From: Lolium rigidum
Lineage: Eukaryota > Streptophyta > Magnoliopsida > Poales > Poaceae
DNA length: 64,000 bases
Assembly (NCBI RefSeq): GCF_022539505.1
Contig: NC_061508.1
Span: forward strand, 267,722,736 to 267,786,735
Direction: 5' to 3'
The position numbers and the translations under genes were made by a program. The notes beneath the pieces were generated by a model, which saw only the letters and a list, made by a program, of their open reading frames with translations, ran no database searches and was not told where the DNA came from. Positions 10,982-21,712 of the stretch are shown here, in pieces. Position 1 is the first letter of the stretch. Every line of letters starts with the position of its first letter.

Positions 10982-11223
10982 CTATCTTTTCTTAAATTTT
11001 TTCATCAAAATAAGTTGTGTCACTGGCCGGAAGCCTGGGCACACGTCGGAGCTTAGGGATAATTGGGTCCGCCAATGCTAGAACTATCTATATAAAATTG
11101 GGTTAACTGGATTGACGCCGCTGCAATTTCCGTCTATTTAAGAAAAATCACCGCAACTCTCAACTTAAAAAACACCATCGTAATTGTGTACGATTTGACA
11201 GATATAACATTACACCCACTTTG
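10982..11223. other. No recognised feature
   Basis: Short unique-looking stretch between the CACTA element and the start of the GDSL duplicate. I see no gene in it. Confidence 0.5.
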
Positions 11224-11293
11224 GTCAGTCACGTGGATCTCTCCTGAGTCCTAATGGAGCTGGCTATCGATCGATGTTGCTGATTGTGTCTTT

Positions 11294-12217
11294 TTTTAAG
11301 GTAAATGCAAATATATTAAGCTAGCAAGTCGTTTTATTAAAAACCTTTCAGTCCCTTTAGGTACCCTGATAAGGAAAATAGTGCGTATAAATTTGCCGCT
11401 ACACAATCAAAGTATGGTTACATCATTTAGAAGCTTATCAAGGAAGAAGCTAAGGGGATCATCGTCGCAATTACAAGAAATTTTGTTGCTATAACTATAT
11501 CTAGCTAACTCATGGGCCACTTGATTTGCTTCACGGGAGCAGAATTTGAAACAAACATCTCCAATGCTTGATACTTTGTCGATGCAGTCTGCATAGACCG
11601 CCGCTGAGTCATTCCACCACCTGTGCTCTCCAGTACAAGCTTCAATTGTCACCATTGAGTCCGATTCAGCAATTACCCGGTTACAACCCAATCTCTCTAC
11701 CAGCGCTAAACCTTCTTTCATTGCATGAGCTTCGGATAGAACCACTTAGGAAACATATGGGACTAAAGAGCAACTTGCCGCAATGAGATGGCCATCATAA
11801 TCACGAATCACAGCCCCAGCAGCCCCAGCGCTAGCGTCCACATAAAATGACGCGTCGACGTTGAGTTTGAGGACTCTGGGTTCCGTCCTAGACTAACGCT
11901 CAGTCCTCAGGCTGCCTGCTACTTTACTCTTTCTTGCATTTGATGTAATAGTTAAATATTTTACATTTATAAATTGGTGGCACATCCTCATTATGCGTTT
12001 GGCGTCTTCTAATCCACCATAAGTACCAAGCCGCCACCAAGACAGTTTCCTTCAGCTTGACCATCTGCAGGCCCGAGTAAGCATTATCTGGCAGGCGAAG
12101 AAGGTGTTCAAGAACAGCCGATCCCGTCCTATCAACAGATTAAGCTTCCTCCGTAACCTCTGTTAGTCCTAGTTGGCTCCATATTTAATACGCTGTCTCG
12201 CAAGTAAATAAAAGATG
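11294..12217 (-). mobile_element. 5'-truncated LINE with RNase H domain
   Basis: Inserted in the duplicate's intron between 15-bp direct repeats (11279-11293 and 12218-12232, one mismatch: GCTGATTGTGTCTTT / GCTGATGGTGTCTTT). The minus strand encodes an RVT_3-type RNase H domain: the first Asp in KLNVDASFYVD (near 11850), Glu in SEAHAMKEGL, Asp in AESDSM, and the REANQVAHELAR end (11407-11745). An in-frame stop between the first two blocks shows decay. The T-run at 11291 is the remains of the poly(A) tail. Confidence 0.85.
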
Positions 12218-12445
12218 GCTGATGGTGTCTTTGGTTTTTCAGGCATCACGGAGACGTATAGGGCTTGCTGCAGCGAGATGGGGCCATCGGGGGTGCTCTG
12301 CCGAAAGGGAGGGCCCATCTGTAGTGACCGAACCAAGTACCTGTTGTTCAACGGGCTCCACTTGACAAACGTGGTGAACTCCCGGATCGCACGCAAGGGG
12401 TTTGGTCCTAGTCGCCGTAGGAAGCTTACACATTAATATGAAGAA

Positions 12446-13975
12446 TTTTTTTTGAAACATAGGCAAAAGCTTTGCCTCATTCTATTAATTAGGAGAAATT
12501 TTACAAAGTAGCAAATGGATACTTTAAAACACGCCTACTCTCGTGACATCAAAATACTCACACGCTTTCCCCCGCGGCGGCCCATAGTTTTAACTCATTT
12601 TTGATGTTCCCAAAGACCACCGAAGGTGGTGCATGTTTGTGTCAAAAAATCCTAGCATTCCGCACGTTTCCAAACTTCCCAAGAGGTGAGGAGAACAACG
12701 AACGCGAGCGCTTTCCGGTTAGGCGTGGAGGCACCGGTCATGAGGCTCCACCAATCTTGAAGAGATATCGCATGCCATGTGTGGAGGTCAAGGAAATATA
12801 ACCCGGGCCAATCTTTGAGGAGGCCCCAAAGTCTTTGGGTGAATCAACAATGAACAAGAAGGTGGTCGATGGATTCCGCACTCCTCATACAAAGAGGACA
12901 GTTGCCACTGTTCGACCAACCTTTTTTTTGCAAATGATCCGCCGTCCAAAGCATATTTTGGAGAGCAAGCCAAGCAAAGAACTTGACTTTAGGCGGCACT
13001 CAAATCTTCCACATGGTCCTCCTAAACTTGGATGCGGTGGCACCAAAAAATTGTGCTATATAGTCCGACGCCACCGTGTATTGGCCATCATCCGTAAGCG
13101 TCCAAGAAATAGAATCATCCACCTCTTCATCGAAAATGTAGTCATGAAGTTTAGTCCAAAGATCCACAAATTGTTCGAAGTGAGCGATAGTGAAATCCCC
13201 CTCAATGTGAATCATGGCAATCCAAGCATCATTTTAGTACCTTGTTGACCGTCCACTTCTTGCTCTTGGACTCCGCATAGATTAGGGGGCGATGTCTTTA
13301 GGCTTCGAGCCATCAAGCTAAGGGGAATCCCAAAACTTAGTTTTCTTTCCGTTTCCAACCACGATTTTTGTGGAAGCATATAAAAGGTCCATGTCCACCT
13401 CCGTGCAAGGATTTCCCAATCCGATCCAAATTTTGGTTGGGTCCGTCCATTCCAACCAAGGCCACCACAATCTAAGAGCTCTTGCGAATTTCTCGATGTT
13501 GAGCACCTCAAGACCCCCGAGATCTTTGGGGCAGCACACCGTCTCCCAATTGACTTTACATTGCCCCCCTGTGACGTTATCGGTAGCCGTCCAAAGAAAT
13601 GCTCTCTCAATCTTCTTCATTTTGTCAATGACAGGTGGCGGAATGACAAGGGGGGTGAGGTGGTATATCACTTGAGAGGCAATGACGGACTTCACAAGGG
13701 CGGGGCGTCCGCCCATGTTGATAAATTTGCCATCCCAAGTCGGAATCTTCCCGGCCATCTTATCGATGAGGTGTTGGAAATCCACGCTCTTCAATTGCCA
13801 TATTGAGAGAGGAAGCCCAAGGTATTTCATCAGGAACTTTTCTCTACAAATCGGAAGACTCTAAAGAATGTCGTCCAAAGAAAGATCATGACAACGGATA
13901 GGGACGACCGAACTCTTTTGGAAGTTGGTGCGATGGCCGGTGACCTCACCAAACGCCTCGAGAATGCAAGCAAGG
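12446..13975 (-). mobile_element. LINE fragment (C-terminal RT and zf-RVT region)
   Basis: The minus-strand frame 13318-13830 gives the conserved post-RT segment of plant LINEs ([12 protein letters not shown]...[20 protein letters not shown]...ERAFLWTA). 13000-13215 continues with a zf-RVT-like part (ISWTLTDDGQYTVASDYIAQFF). Frames are broken. The 3' end is the T-run at about 12446-12455 followed by sequence typical of LINE tails. It interrupts the last codons of the GDSL duplicate. No clear TSD is visible. Confidence 0.85.
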
Positions 13976-14420
13976 TTGGCCATGTTGTAGGCGGTGATCT
14001 TTCAAAGCACATGTAGAAGTATACCAAGTGTTTGGTACTCTTACTAAGTTACTAGTGATATGGCAATGTGGCATGTAGCATTGTACTTTTTTTTAGGAGG
14101 TAGCATTGTACTTTACTAGTGCTCTAGTATTATTTCATCAGGATTCACAGGTCGCTATTGGTAATACCTTTGTTCTTCTCTCGGGGTCTAGGTCTAAGCA
14201 TATAGGTTTGGTCTGTAATTTTTCTTGCGAGGCAACACAAGTTCTGCCAATTCATTACAATGAGAACAAAGTTTTTTTTTAAGAACTGGCGAGTATCGTT
14301 GCCCGAATTTCCATTTATATTAAGAAAAGGGTTTTAGAAGGTGTGCCGTATGTAACACTTTGCAAAACCATTGATTACTCCTCTTGAACTACCTTGATTA
14401 CTCCTCTGGACCTGACTAGT

Positions 14421-15067
14421 AGGGATGGCAATGGGCCGAGCCCTATTCCCTGCAAATCGACGGGGATTTCATCTAGTAGGGGATGAGTATGGGGAACTTT
14501 GATCCCAATATCTAAAATAGAAATGGGGATTAAAAGGTCTATCCATTCCCGTTCTCTGCCATCCCCCGTTATACTTGTATACATATACATTTCGTACAAA
14601 TTTATATGAGATGTGTTGTAGTTTGTGTCAACTCTAGTACATTTCAATAATATTTAACAAATCATACTAACCAAAGTTGCTTACTTTTATATGTAAAATA
14701 TGTATGATCATAAAATTTTGAAAATGTATAACGATAGAGAGGGAGAGAGATTGACAGAATATGATGGATTTTGTATTAAGTCTCTTGGGTGAGTATATAT
14801 AGGAGTACAGATTTGAAGGTTTAGAAGGCTCTCCTACAGATATGGTAGGTTGAGATTACAAATCCTAGACTACCAAATATATCTATAGCAAATATATCTA
14901 TAACAGAAAAAATAATTTAAATTTAGCTTCTAAATGGGGAATCCGATCCTCGCCCCGAACCCGATGGGAATGGAGATGATGGAAAAAAAACACCCAGTTA
15001 TTAAATAGGGATGGAGATGAAAAGACACTCACTAGTCGAGAGCATACCTGACCTTTGCCATATTCCA
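14421..15067. mobile_element. hAT-like TIR element (tentative)
   Basis: Left end TAGGGATGGCAATGGGCC; the right end as reverse complement reads TGGAATATGGCAAAGG. The two are similar over about 15 bp, and this type of end is common in grass hAT MITEs. No 8-bp TSD could be matched. It holds an LTR-like insert at about 14700-14905. Confidence 0.4.
14700..14905 (-). repeat. LTR-like fragment
   Basis: Read on the minus strand, this resembles the promoter half of a small copia LTR: CTGTTATAGATATATTTGC..., a TATATATACTC TATA-like motif, then ACAAAATCCATCATATTCTG. No second copy or TSD is found. Confidence 0.35.
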
Positions 15068-15344
15068 TAACTCTACAAAGGGCACCGAGTGATCAAATGA
15101 CTCAGGGTGCATTAGTCAAACGACTCCATTTCTCTTCTCCGGAGTCTGTTAGCGGTGCAACAACGGTTTCGGAGTGAAAGCCAATAGAAGTTTCAAAAAA
15201 AATAGGTGAAAGCCAATAGAAAATATTTTCTTTGGGAGGTGCCCAGTTTTTCCGAGTGCTCTTGCATGATCGATTTCCACGGTTCCTAGGAAAAAAAAAG
15301 GCTTTATAGGCTATGGCTAATGAATACTTTCCATTTGCAACCTG

Positions 15345-16402
15345 AAGAGCCAGCCTGACGACGAGTAAGGTGCGACGGGCGTAAGCTGGGATCCCTCTGC
15401 CAGCAAGTAGAGATAGTGTGGCCAGGCCTGCCACAGTAGGTGCAAGGCGGTGACGTCGAACCACGAGGCTGCTGGGGCTGACGCTGACCCTGGGATGGAG
15501 GAGTAGGCGTATCGGCCGGTGCCGGAGGCCGCAACGAAGTCGGCGGCATAGGAGGTCCACGAGCAGACGGCACAGGAGGGCCACGAGCAGCAAGAACAGA
15601 GGGAACCTCAAGAAGACCAGCACCACGAAGACGAGTCTCCTCAGCACGAAGCTCAGCAAGGACCTCAGAGAGCGGAACACGACCACGGGCAAGCAGCTGG
15701 GCCCGGCGCGGCTCAAACTCCTTACGGAGCCGCGACAAGAACTCAAAAACGCGCTGAAACTCCAGATCCGCGCGCACGATCGACAACAGGGACAGGTGGC
15801 ACACACAGCTGTACGGAGAGAATCAAGCTGACGCCAAATAGCAGCACTCTGAGTGTAGAACTCATCAATAGTAGAATCACCCCGTCGAAGAGCATGCTCC
15901 GGCGAACCACGGATAGGTAGAGAGCATCCCCGGACGGCCGATAGCGCCGACGAAGAAAAGCCCACCGAGCAGCGAGCGGTGGGAAGACCCATAAACTCAG
16001 CAACGATACCGAGGCAGTAACACCGGAGGTGAGAACAAGCAAGCAGCACGAGCATCCTCATCAATCCACCGAGTGTACTCGACCAGATCCAGCCGGTAAG
16101 TCGCAACGACGATAGAGTGGTCCCGGACCTTCCGGTCATAATCAGCCGGAGCAGATGTCATCAGGCACTCTTGGCTGCATCCTTATCCGCCCGAGTAGCA
16201 TCAGGGGCAAGGGCAACAGCGGGCGGTGCAACAGGCACCGTAGGAGGAACAGGGCGCGGCGGACAGGAGACCTCGCCAGAAAGCACACCCCAAAGACGAA
16301 GACCGCGCATGTGGACGCGCATGAAGGCAGCAAAATCAGGGTAATTTGCGCCATCAAAGATCACCGGGCAGCGAGGGATCGCGACATAGCCCGAAGAAGA
16401 CA

Positions 16403-16403
<1 letters not shown>
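15345..16403 (-). pseudogene. Copia gag pseudogene
   Basis: Starts MSSSGYVAIPRCPVIFDGANYPDF and shifts frame at least twice. The middle is in other frames (about 15743-16042). It ends with EFLSRLRKEFEPRRAQLLARG and a zinc knuckle CTYCGRPGHTISTCW (about 15390-15440). These are the copia Gag capsid and CCHC hallmarks. It is not translatable as one protein. Confidence 0.78.

Positions 16404-16406
<3 letters not shown>

Positions 16407-16465
<59 letters not shown>
16407..16465. repeat. 59-bp uninterrupted T-run (A-run of the copia leader)
   Basis: 59 consecutive T on the plus strand lie four bases beyond the gag ATG of the minus-strand copia element, so the RNA would carry a long A-tract just before gag. 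Its exact length may be a sequencing artefact. Confidence 0.85.
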
Positions 16466-16958
16466 CAGACCGAAGTCAACGGGATCGGGGCAGAGATCAG
16501 CACGAAACGGGCCGATCAGAAAGCAGAAGTGCAGGACGGAGTAGCCAGGAAGCAGAGCGGAGGAGATCGAATCGGCAGAGGGCCACGCGCGGGATGCAAT
16601 CGGCCGGCCGGAACAACGTACGGCGGGCACAGGTTGATCCAGGAAGAGATCGAATCAATTCCAGGCTGTTCGGATCGGAGCTGCGGCCGAAAACCAGGAG
16701 AATCCGGCGCGGGGCGATTGGAACGTCGGGCCAGGAGATCGTCGGGTACGAGCAGCCTGGAACCGAAGTGGCGGCGCGGGCGATTTGGAGCGGGGCCAGC
16801 TCAGATCGAATCGGAGCGGCGGCCTGGAACGGAGATGGCGGCGCGGGCGATTTGGAGAGTCGGAGCAGGAGAAACTTGAGAATATCGAGGAGGACGGACG
16901 GGCGACGACAGAGACGAACAAGCAAGCGTCGACCGGGGAAACTAGAGAATCGATTTTG

Positions 16959-16970
16959 GCTCTGATACCA
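16959..16970 (-). promoter_or_regulatory. Primer-binding site
   Basis: The minus strand reads TGGTATCAGAGC directly after the LTR; complementary to initiator tRNA-Met. Confidence 0.9.
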
Positions 16971-17103
16971 TGTTAGGGCAATATGCTTGTTGTATTATCA
17001 GGGGGCCAAAAGCCACAATATATAGTACATGTACAGGTGCACATATGCAGAAAGCCCCCTAACATATGGGGAAACTACAATAGACAAATATATACATCTA
17101 ACA
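16971..17103 (-). repeat. Short copia LTR (133 bp)
   Basis: Bounded by TGTTAG and CTAACA, with the PBS directly adjoining. At 133 bp it is short for a copia LTR. No partner LTR is found. Confidence 0.75.
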
Positions 17104-18085
17104 GCCTCCAAGTGAATTTGTCTTCAGCTCTATTCAATGGCGGCTGGTACTGTGCACTTCTATCCATATGTTGATGATTTCAGAGACGTTCTGTAGATCT
17201 GGCGTACGGCGTATATCTGCTATCCAGGAATTATTTGTAGTGCCTCAACCACTATGTTTTTTCTTTGCTCCTCTCGCCGTTACGAACTTCATTAGACTTG
17301 GCCCAATATAACTTGGGCTTCTGTCCCTGATCCAATCTCTCTGACCAGAAGTTGGCTTTATCCCCACCTTTTCCTACCTCTCATTCAAGCTTGGAACATG
17401 CTTTCCGCTTCAGCTGACAAGAAGTTCAAATCATGCCCATGCTCGAGAAGGTCCCTCCCTCTCTATCCACCTCCATCTCATTCTCAATGCATCGTTCAGG
17501 AATTTTAGGGTTCTGGATTCCTAGCCCTTCCGAGGTTTAGGGGCTTGCAGACTGCCAAGCCACCAGGGAGTGACCTGCTTTTGGATCCTGGGATCCATGC
17601 CATAGAAATTAACATTCTGCTGTTAATGTATGCAACGACCCGGGAAGGCAGGTCCAGTGACACAATATGGTGTACTGCAATGGCCAATAGAACAGTCTTG
17701 ATTAGGATTAGCCGCTCAATTTTATTTAGCATCAATGTCTTCCATGTAGCGAGCTTACAAGCAATCTTTTCAATCAGCAGCATCAGGTCAGCCCTAGACA
17801 GAGCCTTGGTTGACAATGGCCAGCCTATGTGCAGGGAAAACCAGTGATTTGACACGGGAAGGGTGCCACTACAGCTTGTACCTCATCAGCTGCATACGCT
17901 ATGGGTGCAATGGCATATTTGCTTAGGTTGCAGACCAGCCCGGAGGCATCCCCAAATGGCTTGAGCAGTTCTGATGCTGCATTTACCTCCCTAACAACTG
18001 GCATGAGGAAGAGTGCAGCGTCGTAAGCATAAGAACAATCTGTGCCTGATTACCAATTACATTAGTCCCCGGAGGGCAAGAGAGA

Positions 18086-18540
18086 AGAACATTTACAGCT
18101 GGCCAAAAACAACAAAATCAAGAAAAAAGTCCCCACAGTACGAGTCACAGAAAGGAACGGAGTAGTATTTTGTTTTGTTGGGTCGAGAGAACCATCAATA
18201 TTTTTCACTTGCTTGTCCCTTTCCCGAACTCACACTTGATAGCATTTTGTACAATATCTATCTTGGAATCTACTCTCATCACAGTCAAACAGGTTGCTTT
18301 CTTCAGCTACACAAGATGTTATCTTCTGGACTCTGCTAACACGCACCATCTTTCTCATGTACCATGTTCAGGGCGCGAAAAATGATCAACAAAGAAAAGA
18401 AAAAAAGAACGGCACACTAACATATTATTGACAAGATCCATGCGTATCTGGCATGCTCGCAATATATGGATTTGCATATCTTGTATGGTATCATAACTGA
18501 ACACGTGCGGTCTTCGTATTCGGCACTTACATATGGCATG
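18086..18540 (+). repeat. Downstream part of the GDSL-locus duplication
   Basis: Diverged copy of 3490-3870: CAAGAAAAAAGT, GATAGCATTTTGTACAATAT, CAGGTTGCTTTCTT, TGTACCATGTTCAG and CATATTATTGACA occur in the same order and at similar spacing in both. Together with 11224-14270 this shows one original duplicated block. Confidence 0.85.
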
Positions 18541-18798
18541 GACTAGATATACCTTAGAGTTGTTGGGATGATAGCATCTCTAGCCGCGTCCCCCAAAGCG
18601 GTCCCTAAAGGAATCGGATTGAGTCTTTAGGGGACGCGTTTTTCATCGTGCCGCGTTTGAGGGACGTTGTTCTCTAGCCGCGTCCTCCAAACACGCCACC
18701 CAAATAAATAAAAGTGCACGAAAATAAAGGTTTTCATTCAAATTTAATTATATATTACATGTTTGAATGAAAACGACTAGATTTTATCTAACCCTAGC

Positions 18799-19622
18799 CT
18801 ACTGGCCACCGGGCGGTGCGTTCGACAGCCCCGCCCCGTCGTCGCCTCCCCTCTGTCGCAGCTCTTGCTCCGCGTGCCGCCTCTCCCTGCGTAGGGTGGC
18901 GACCAGACGCCGCCGCTGCTGCAGCGCGTCGTTGCCTGCCCTCCCCTGCCGCGCCGCCTGGAGGGAGAGCTCGACGGCACGACGAATCTGTGCGTCTTCG
19001 CGGGCATGTGCGTCGTCCTGGAGCTTCTTCTCCGACTCAAAGGACTCGGCGAGCGCTCGTTGCCGATCCGCCGCCTCGTTCGGGTGCGGCCCGTCGTCCT
19101 CGGAACACTCGAAGTTGTCGTCGTCGTCCTCCTCCACCACCTCTACCTCGTCCTCCTCCTCCGCCTCGTCCTCCTCCTCCTCCGCCGCCATTTGCGCCTC
19201 CATTTGCGCCGCCAACGCATCGGCTCCGCCGCCAAAGCATCCGCCCGCGCCCCCCAAGCCGCCTCCGTTGCCGCCAGCGCCAAGTCCCGTTGTTGACGCT
19301 CCTCCGCCGCCTGCCGCTGCTGACGCTCCACCGCCTCCCGCCACCGCTGCTCAATCGCATCCATCCGTTTACGGTGCTGGAAATGTCATTCCATGTGCAT
19401 GCGATGCCGCTCTGCACGCCACCGCTCGCCCATCTCCTCCGTCCGGCGCCGCCACGCCTCTTCCGCCGTGGTGGCGTCGAACACCGCTATGGTGTCCGCC
19501 AGCGCCGCCTCCTCCCACGCCTCGTTCTCCGTAGCTTCCAGGTCAATGTCGAACTGCGGTGCTGGAGGTGGTGGTGGAGATGGTGGTGGAGGAAACTGGC
19601 CGATGTCGGGGCGGTTCATCAT
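18799..19622 (-). pseudogene. Frameshifted gene of unknown function inside TIR element
   Basis: A minus-strand reading from ATG at 19622 gives MMNRPDIGQFPPPPS, then an acidic and Arg-rich helical region (EEMGERWRAERHRMHME). It continues in other frames (MDAIEQRWREAVERQQR; then AAQMEAQMAAEEEED, a long Glu/Asp tract and DAQIRRAVELSLQAARQ). At least two frameshifts separate the parts. A TATA box lies about 90 bp upstream. I do not recognise the protein. The acidic coiled-coil-like composition suggests a nuclear or chromatin-associated role, but that is inference. Confidence 0.5.
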
Positions 19623-19712
19623 TGCGCAGGTGGTGTTTATGCGACGAGGGCAGTGCTTGCGGCGGAGAAAGGGGTGTCGGCGGCCGTGGTGGCTACCATT
19701 GAGCGGGGGAGA

Positions 19713-19723
19713 CCTTTTATAGA
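19713..19723 (-). promoter_or_regulatory. TATA box of the TIR-element gene
   Basis: The minus strand reads TCTATAAAAGG about 90 bp upstream of the ATG at 19622; a canonical plant TATA box in the right place. Confidence 0.6.
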
Positions 19724-20131
19724 CGCCAGCGTCGCCAGAAGAGGTGGGAAGATAGCGCGGGAAGAGGCTAGAAGCGGCGCGAAGAAAGCGCGGGAACGCG
19801 CGGTGGCGTGCGCACATCGGCAACGCATGGAGACTGCAGAGCGGCGACGAGACGTCTCGTCTGCCCCTCCGTCGCCATTAAGGCATATCTGCGACGCTTT
19901 GTTCGTGAGTCGCTGACGCGTCGGTCCCGCCACTCCCCGCCTCGCATTTCTTTGTATCCGGCGTGCCCAGAGCGTCCCCGGTAGCGGGAACGGGCTTGGG
20001 GCACCGGACACCGTGTTGGGCCCGCCGGACGGAAGGGGCCTTTGGGCGTGCGGCTGGGAACGAAATTTTATCCGGCGCGCCGCAAATCCGTTTGGGGGAC
20101 GCGGCTGGATGCTCCGCCGAATCTGCCTAGA

Positions 20132-20150
20132 CCCCCCCCCCCCCCCCCCC
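20132..20150. repeat. 19-bp C homopolymer
   Basis: Uninterrupted C-run next to the right end of the TIR element. Length may be imprecise. Confidence 0.8.
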
Positions 20151-20160
20151 GCCCGTAACA

Positions 20161-20561
20161 TACCAAAACTTAATTGTCCTGCAGCTTCGTTTGGCTTGTT
20201 TTCATTTGCCTGCCACTAAAAATAAAAAACTTCATGTAATTCGTGAAGTGATTTTAACAAAAGATAATCTTGTAAACAGGAGTTGGAATGATAATACAAA
20301 ATGTTGTTCTTCGGACAAACATGATCAATATGAGTCAGATTTAATAGAATTGGATCCATTCCAAATAGCAGGAATAAGGATTCTTGATCCTTCTAAATCT
20401 CTCTTTCAAGTCGAGGATCCAGCGAGGTGTTTTCGTAGTTATCTCCTAATATTTTTGATTTTATTTTTGTATGATATGTCTTTCTACATGAAAATTTGTT
20501 ACAACATCTCTTTTTTAAATGCCCTCTTTGTAGAGATAGAGTTGTGCCCATGATATTTGGA
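20161..20561 (+). other. Possible LINE zf-RVT scrap
   Basis: The forward frame reads LTKDNLVNRSWNDNTKCC, which recalls the KDNL..R.W.G...CCFC motif of LINE zf-RVT domains, and then continues into unrelated residues. It is one short match in an otherwise featureless stretch. Confidence 0.35.
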
Positions 20562-21105
20562 CTTGTAGTCACTAGCGGAGCGCCTTAGAGGTGAAACTAG
20601 GCTGCGGCTCCTCTATTTTGCTAAGCATACTCCTCAGTGTCAAGTGCAAACGCAATCAAGCGAAATCTCTAAAAAAAGTCCAACCTTCCGCGAAGGTCTA
20701 GAAGTCTCTCCGCTTAGTGGTGCCAGATTTTTGGTGACACGTGACGCTCTGTGGTGCCAGATTTTTGGTGGGAAGTGATCTCCCTGCTTGCCAAGTGTCG
20801 CAAGGGGAAGCAAGGTGTGATAGGAGAGGAGAGTGAAGGACATGGGAGGGTCCAATTTTTCCTTTATTTTGTAGATTCTTTTTTTTAAAATGAAATATCT
20901 TGCGAACCGTAAGTTCAAATTACGAACCGTTTTCACTTTTGAGATCCTCGCGTCGAGATCTTCAAAACTAGATCCCATGTTGATAGGTTTCGAAATACTT
21001 TTTTTCGTACTTGTAATACTAGTGTGATTGTACTCGTAGTGTATCTAATTGTACTCGTGATTGAACTGGTAAGTACTCCTGTTTTTAGTGTATTTGGTGC
21101 AATTT

Positions 21106-21516
21106 TTCACTTTACTCGTGTGCGCGACTGTACATGTACTCGTTCGTGTGCGCGACTGTACCTATCTCGTGTGCGCCACTGTACTTACTCGTGTGTGCGA
21201 CTGTACCTACCCGTGTGCGTGACTGTACTTGTACTCGTTCATGTGCGCCACTGTACTTACTCGTGTGCGCGACTGTACCTGCCCATGTGTGCGACTGTAC
21301 CTACCCGTGTGTGCGGCTGTATTTGTACTCGCTCGTGTGCGCCACTGTACTTACTCGTGTGCGCGAGTGTACCTGCCCTTGTGTGCGACTATACCTACCC
21401 GTGTGTACGACTGTACCTACTCATGTGTGCGGCTGTACCTGCTTATGTACTTGCTCATGTACACGACTGTACCTGCTTATTTGTGCGGCTGTACCTACTC
21501 TTACACGTAACTGTAC
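21106..21516. repeat. Minisatellite, 22-bp unit with 28-bp variants in a higher-order pattern
   Basis: The core is CTGTACCTACCCGTGTGCG plus CGA. Units run 28, 23, 22, 22, 28, 22, 22, 22, 28, 22, 22, 22, 22, 34, 22, 22 bases by hand count, giving a higher-order period near 94 bp for the first rounds. Because 22 is not a multiple of three, all forward frames stay open here; the long frames in this stretch are artefacts of that. Confidence 0.85.
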
Positions 21517-21712
21517 CTATGTTTTGATAAATAAAAAAGCGAGGACAGACACCTAGTGAACTAGCTGCATCGTTTTTGTACTTGATATTGTGAGATTGGT
21601 TGGCTAGCTTAGCTATGGCGGCCGCGCGAGTACTAGCTCGGGACGTGAGTAGTGGAGCGTGCGCACGTACTCGCTCCGTACCGAGTGCGTACTCGCGCAG
21701 GTGGCTTGGCGG

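Larger units (their letters stand above)
11224..14270 (+). pseudogene. GDSL esterase/lipase duplicate (3' exon), interrupted
   Basis: Diverged copy of the last intron, last exon and 3' flank of the gene at 2034-3182. Pieces: intron 11224-11293; intron end and exon 12218-12445; terminal codons and 3' flank 13976-14270. The exon reads ITETYRACCSEMGPSG...DRTKYLLFNGLHLTNVVN. The catalytic Asp of block V is Asn (FNGLH for FDGLH) and the motif proline is Leu, so it could not be an active hydrolase even if spliced. The tail is frame-disrupted and cut by a LINE. No upstream exons are seen in this copy, so it was partial or has eroded. Confidence 0.88.
15310..17103 (-). mobile_element. Copia retrotransposon, 5' part only
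   Basis: Minus-strand order: LTR 17103-16971, PBS 16970-16959, leader 16958-16466, A-run (T-run on plus) 16465-16407, gag 16403-15345. Sequence then leaves the gag frame near 15340 and no pol or 3' LTR follows. It is nested in the LINE at 14271-18085. Confidence 0.8.
14271..18085 (-). mobile_element. LINE remnant split by nested insertions
   Basis: A T-run at 14272 plus LINE-tail-like sequence marks the 3' end. The body reappears at about 17190-18085. There the minus strand encodes the RT core and C-terminal part: YAYDAALFLMPVVREV, then SASELLKPFG-type, then LSRADLMLLIEKIACKLATWK. The catalytic YADD motif reads YAYD near 18020, so this RT is dead. Homology with the intact GDSL flank resumes after about 18085. 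Internal insertions: hAT-like 14421-15067 and copia 15310-17103. Confidence 0.65.
18573..20113. mobile_element. TIR element of the AGCATCTCC/GCGTCCCCCAAA family
   Basis: Left end AGCATCTCTAGCCGCGTCCC; the right end as reverse complement reads AGCATCCAGCCGCGTCCCCC. The inverted repeat extends about 28 bp. The interior is GC-rich and carries a decayed minus-strand gene (18799-19622). The ends match the element at 30106-31846 although the interiors differ. The superfamily is uncertain (PIF/Harbinger-like by look); no TSD is evident. Confidence 0.7.

Noticed and set aside
11400..11745. RNase H-like frame as a host gene
   Set aside because: Typical LINE RVT_3 domain within a TSD-flanked LINE, with a stop between catalytic blocks.
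18767..19916. Long plus-strand frames rich in Pro/Arg/Ser
   Set aside because: Antisense shadows of the minus-strand acidic and Ala/Glu-rich pseudogene; low complexity only.
21106..21516. CRISPR-like repeat array
   Set aside because: Direct repeats with no unique spacers and in a plant genome; it is a minisatellite.
21024..21556. Three overlapping Cys/Tyr/Leu-rich frames
   Set aside because: Produced by a 22-bp minisatellite that stays open in all three forward frames; not a protein gene.
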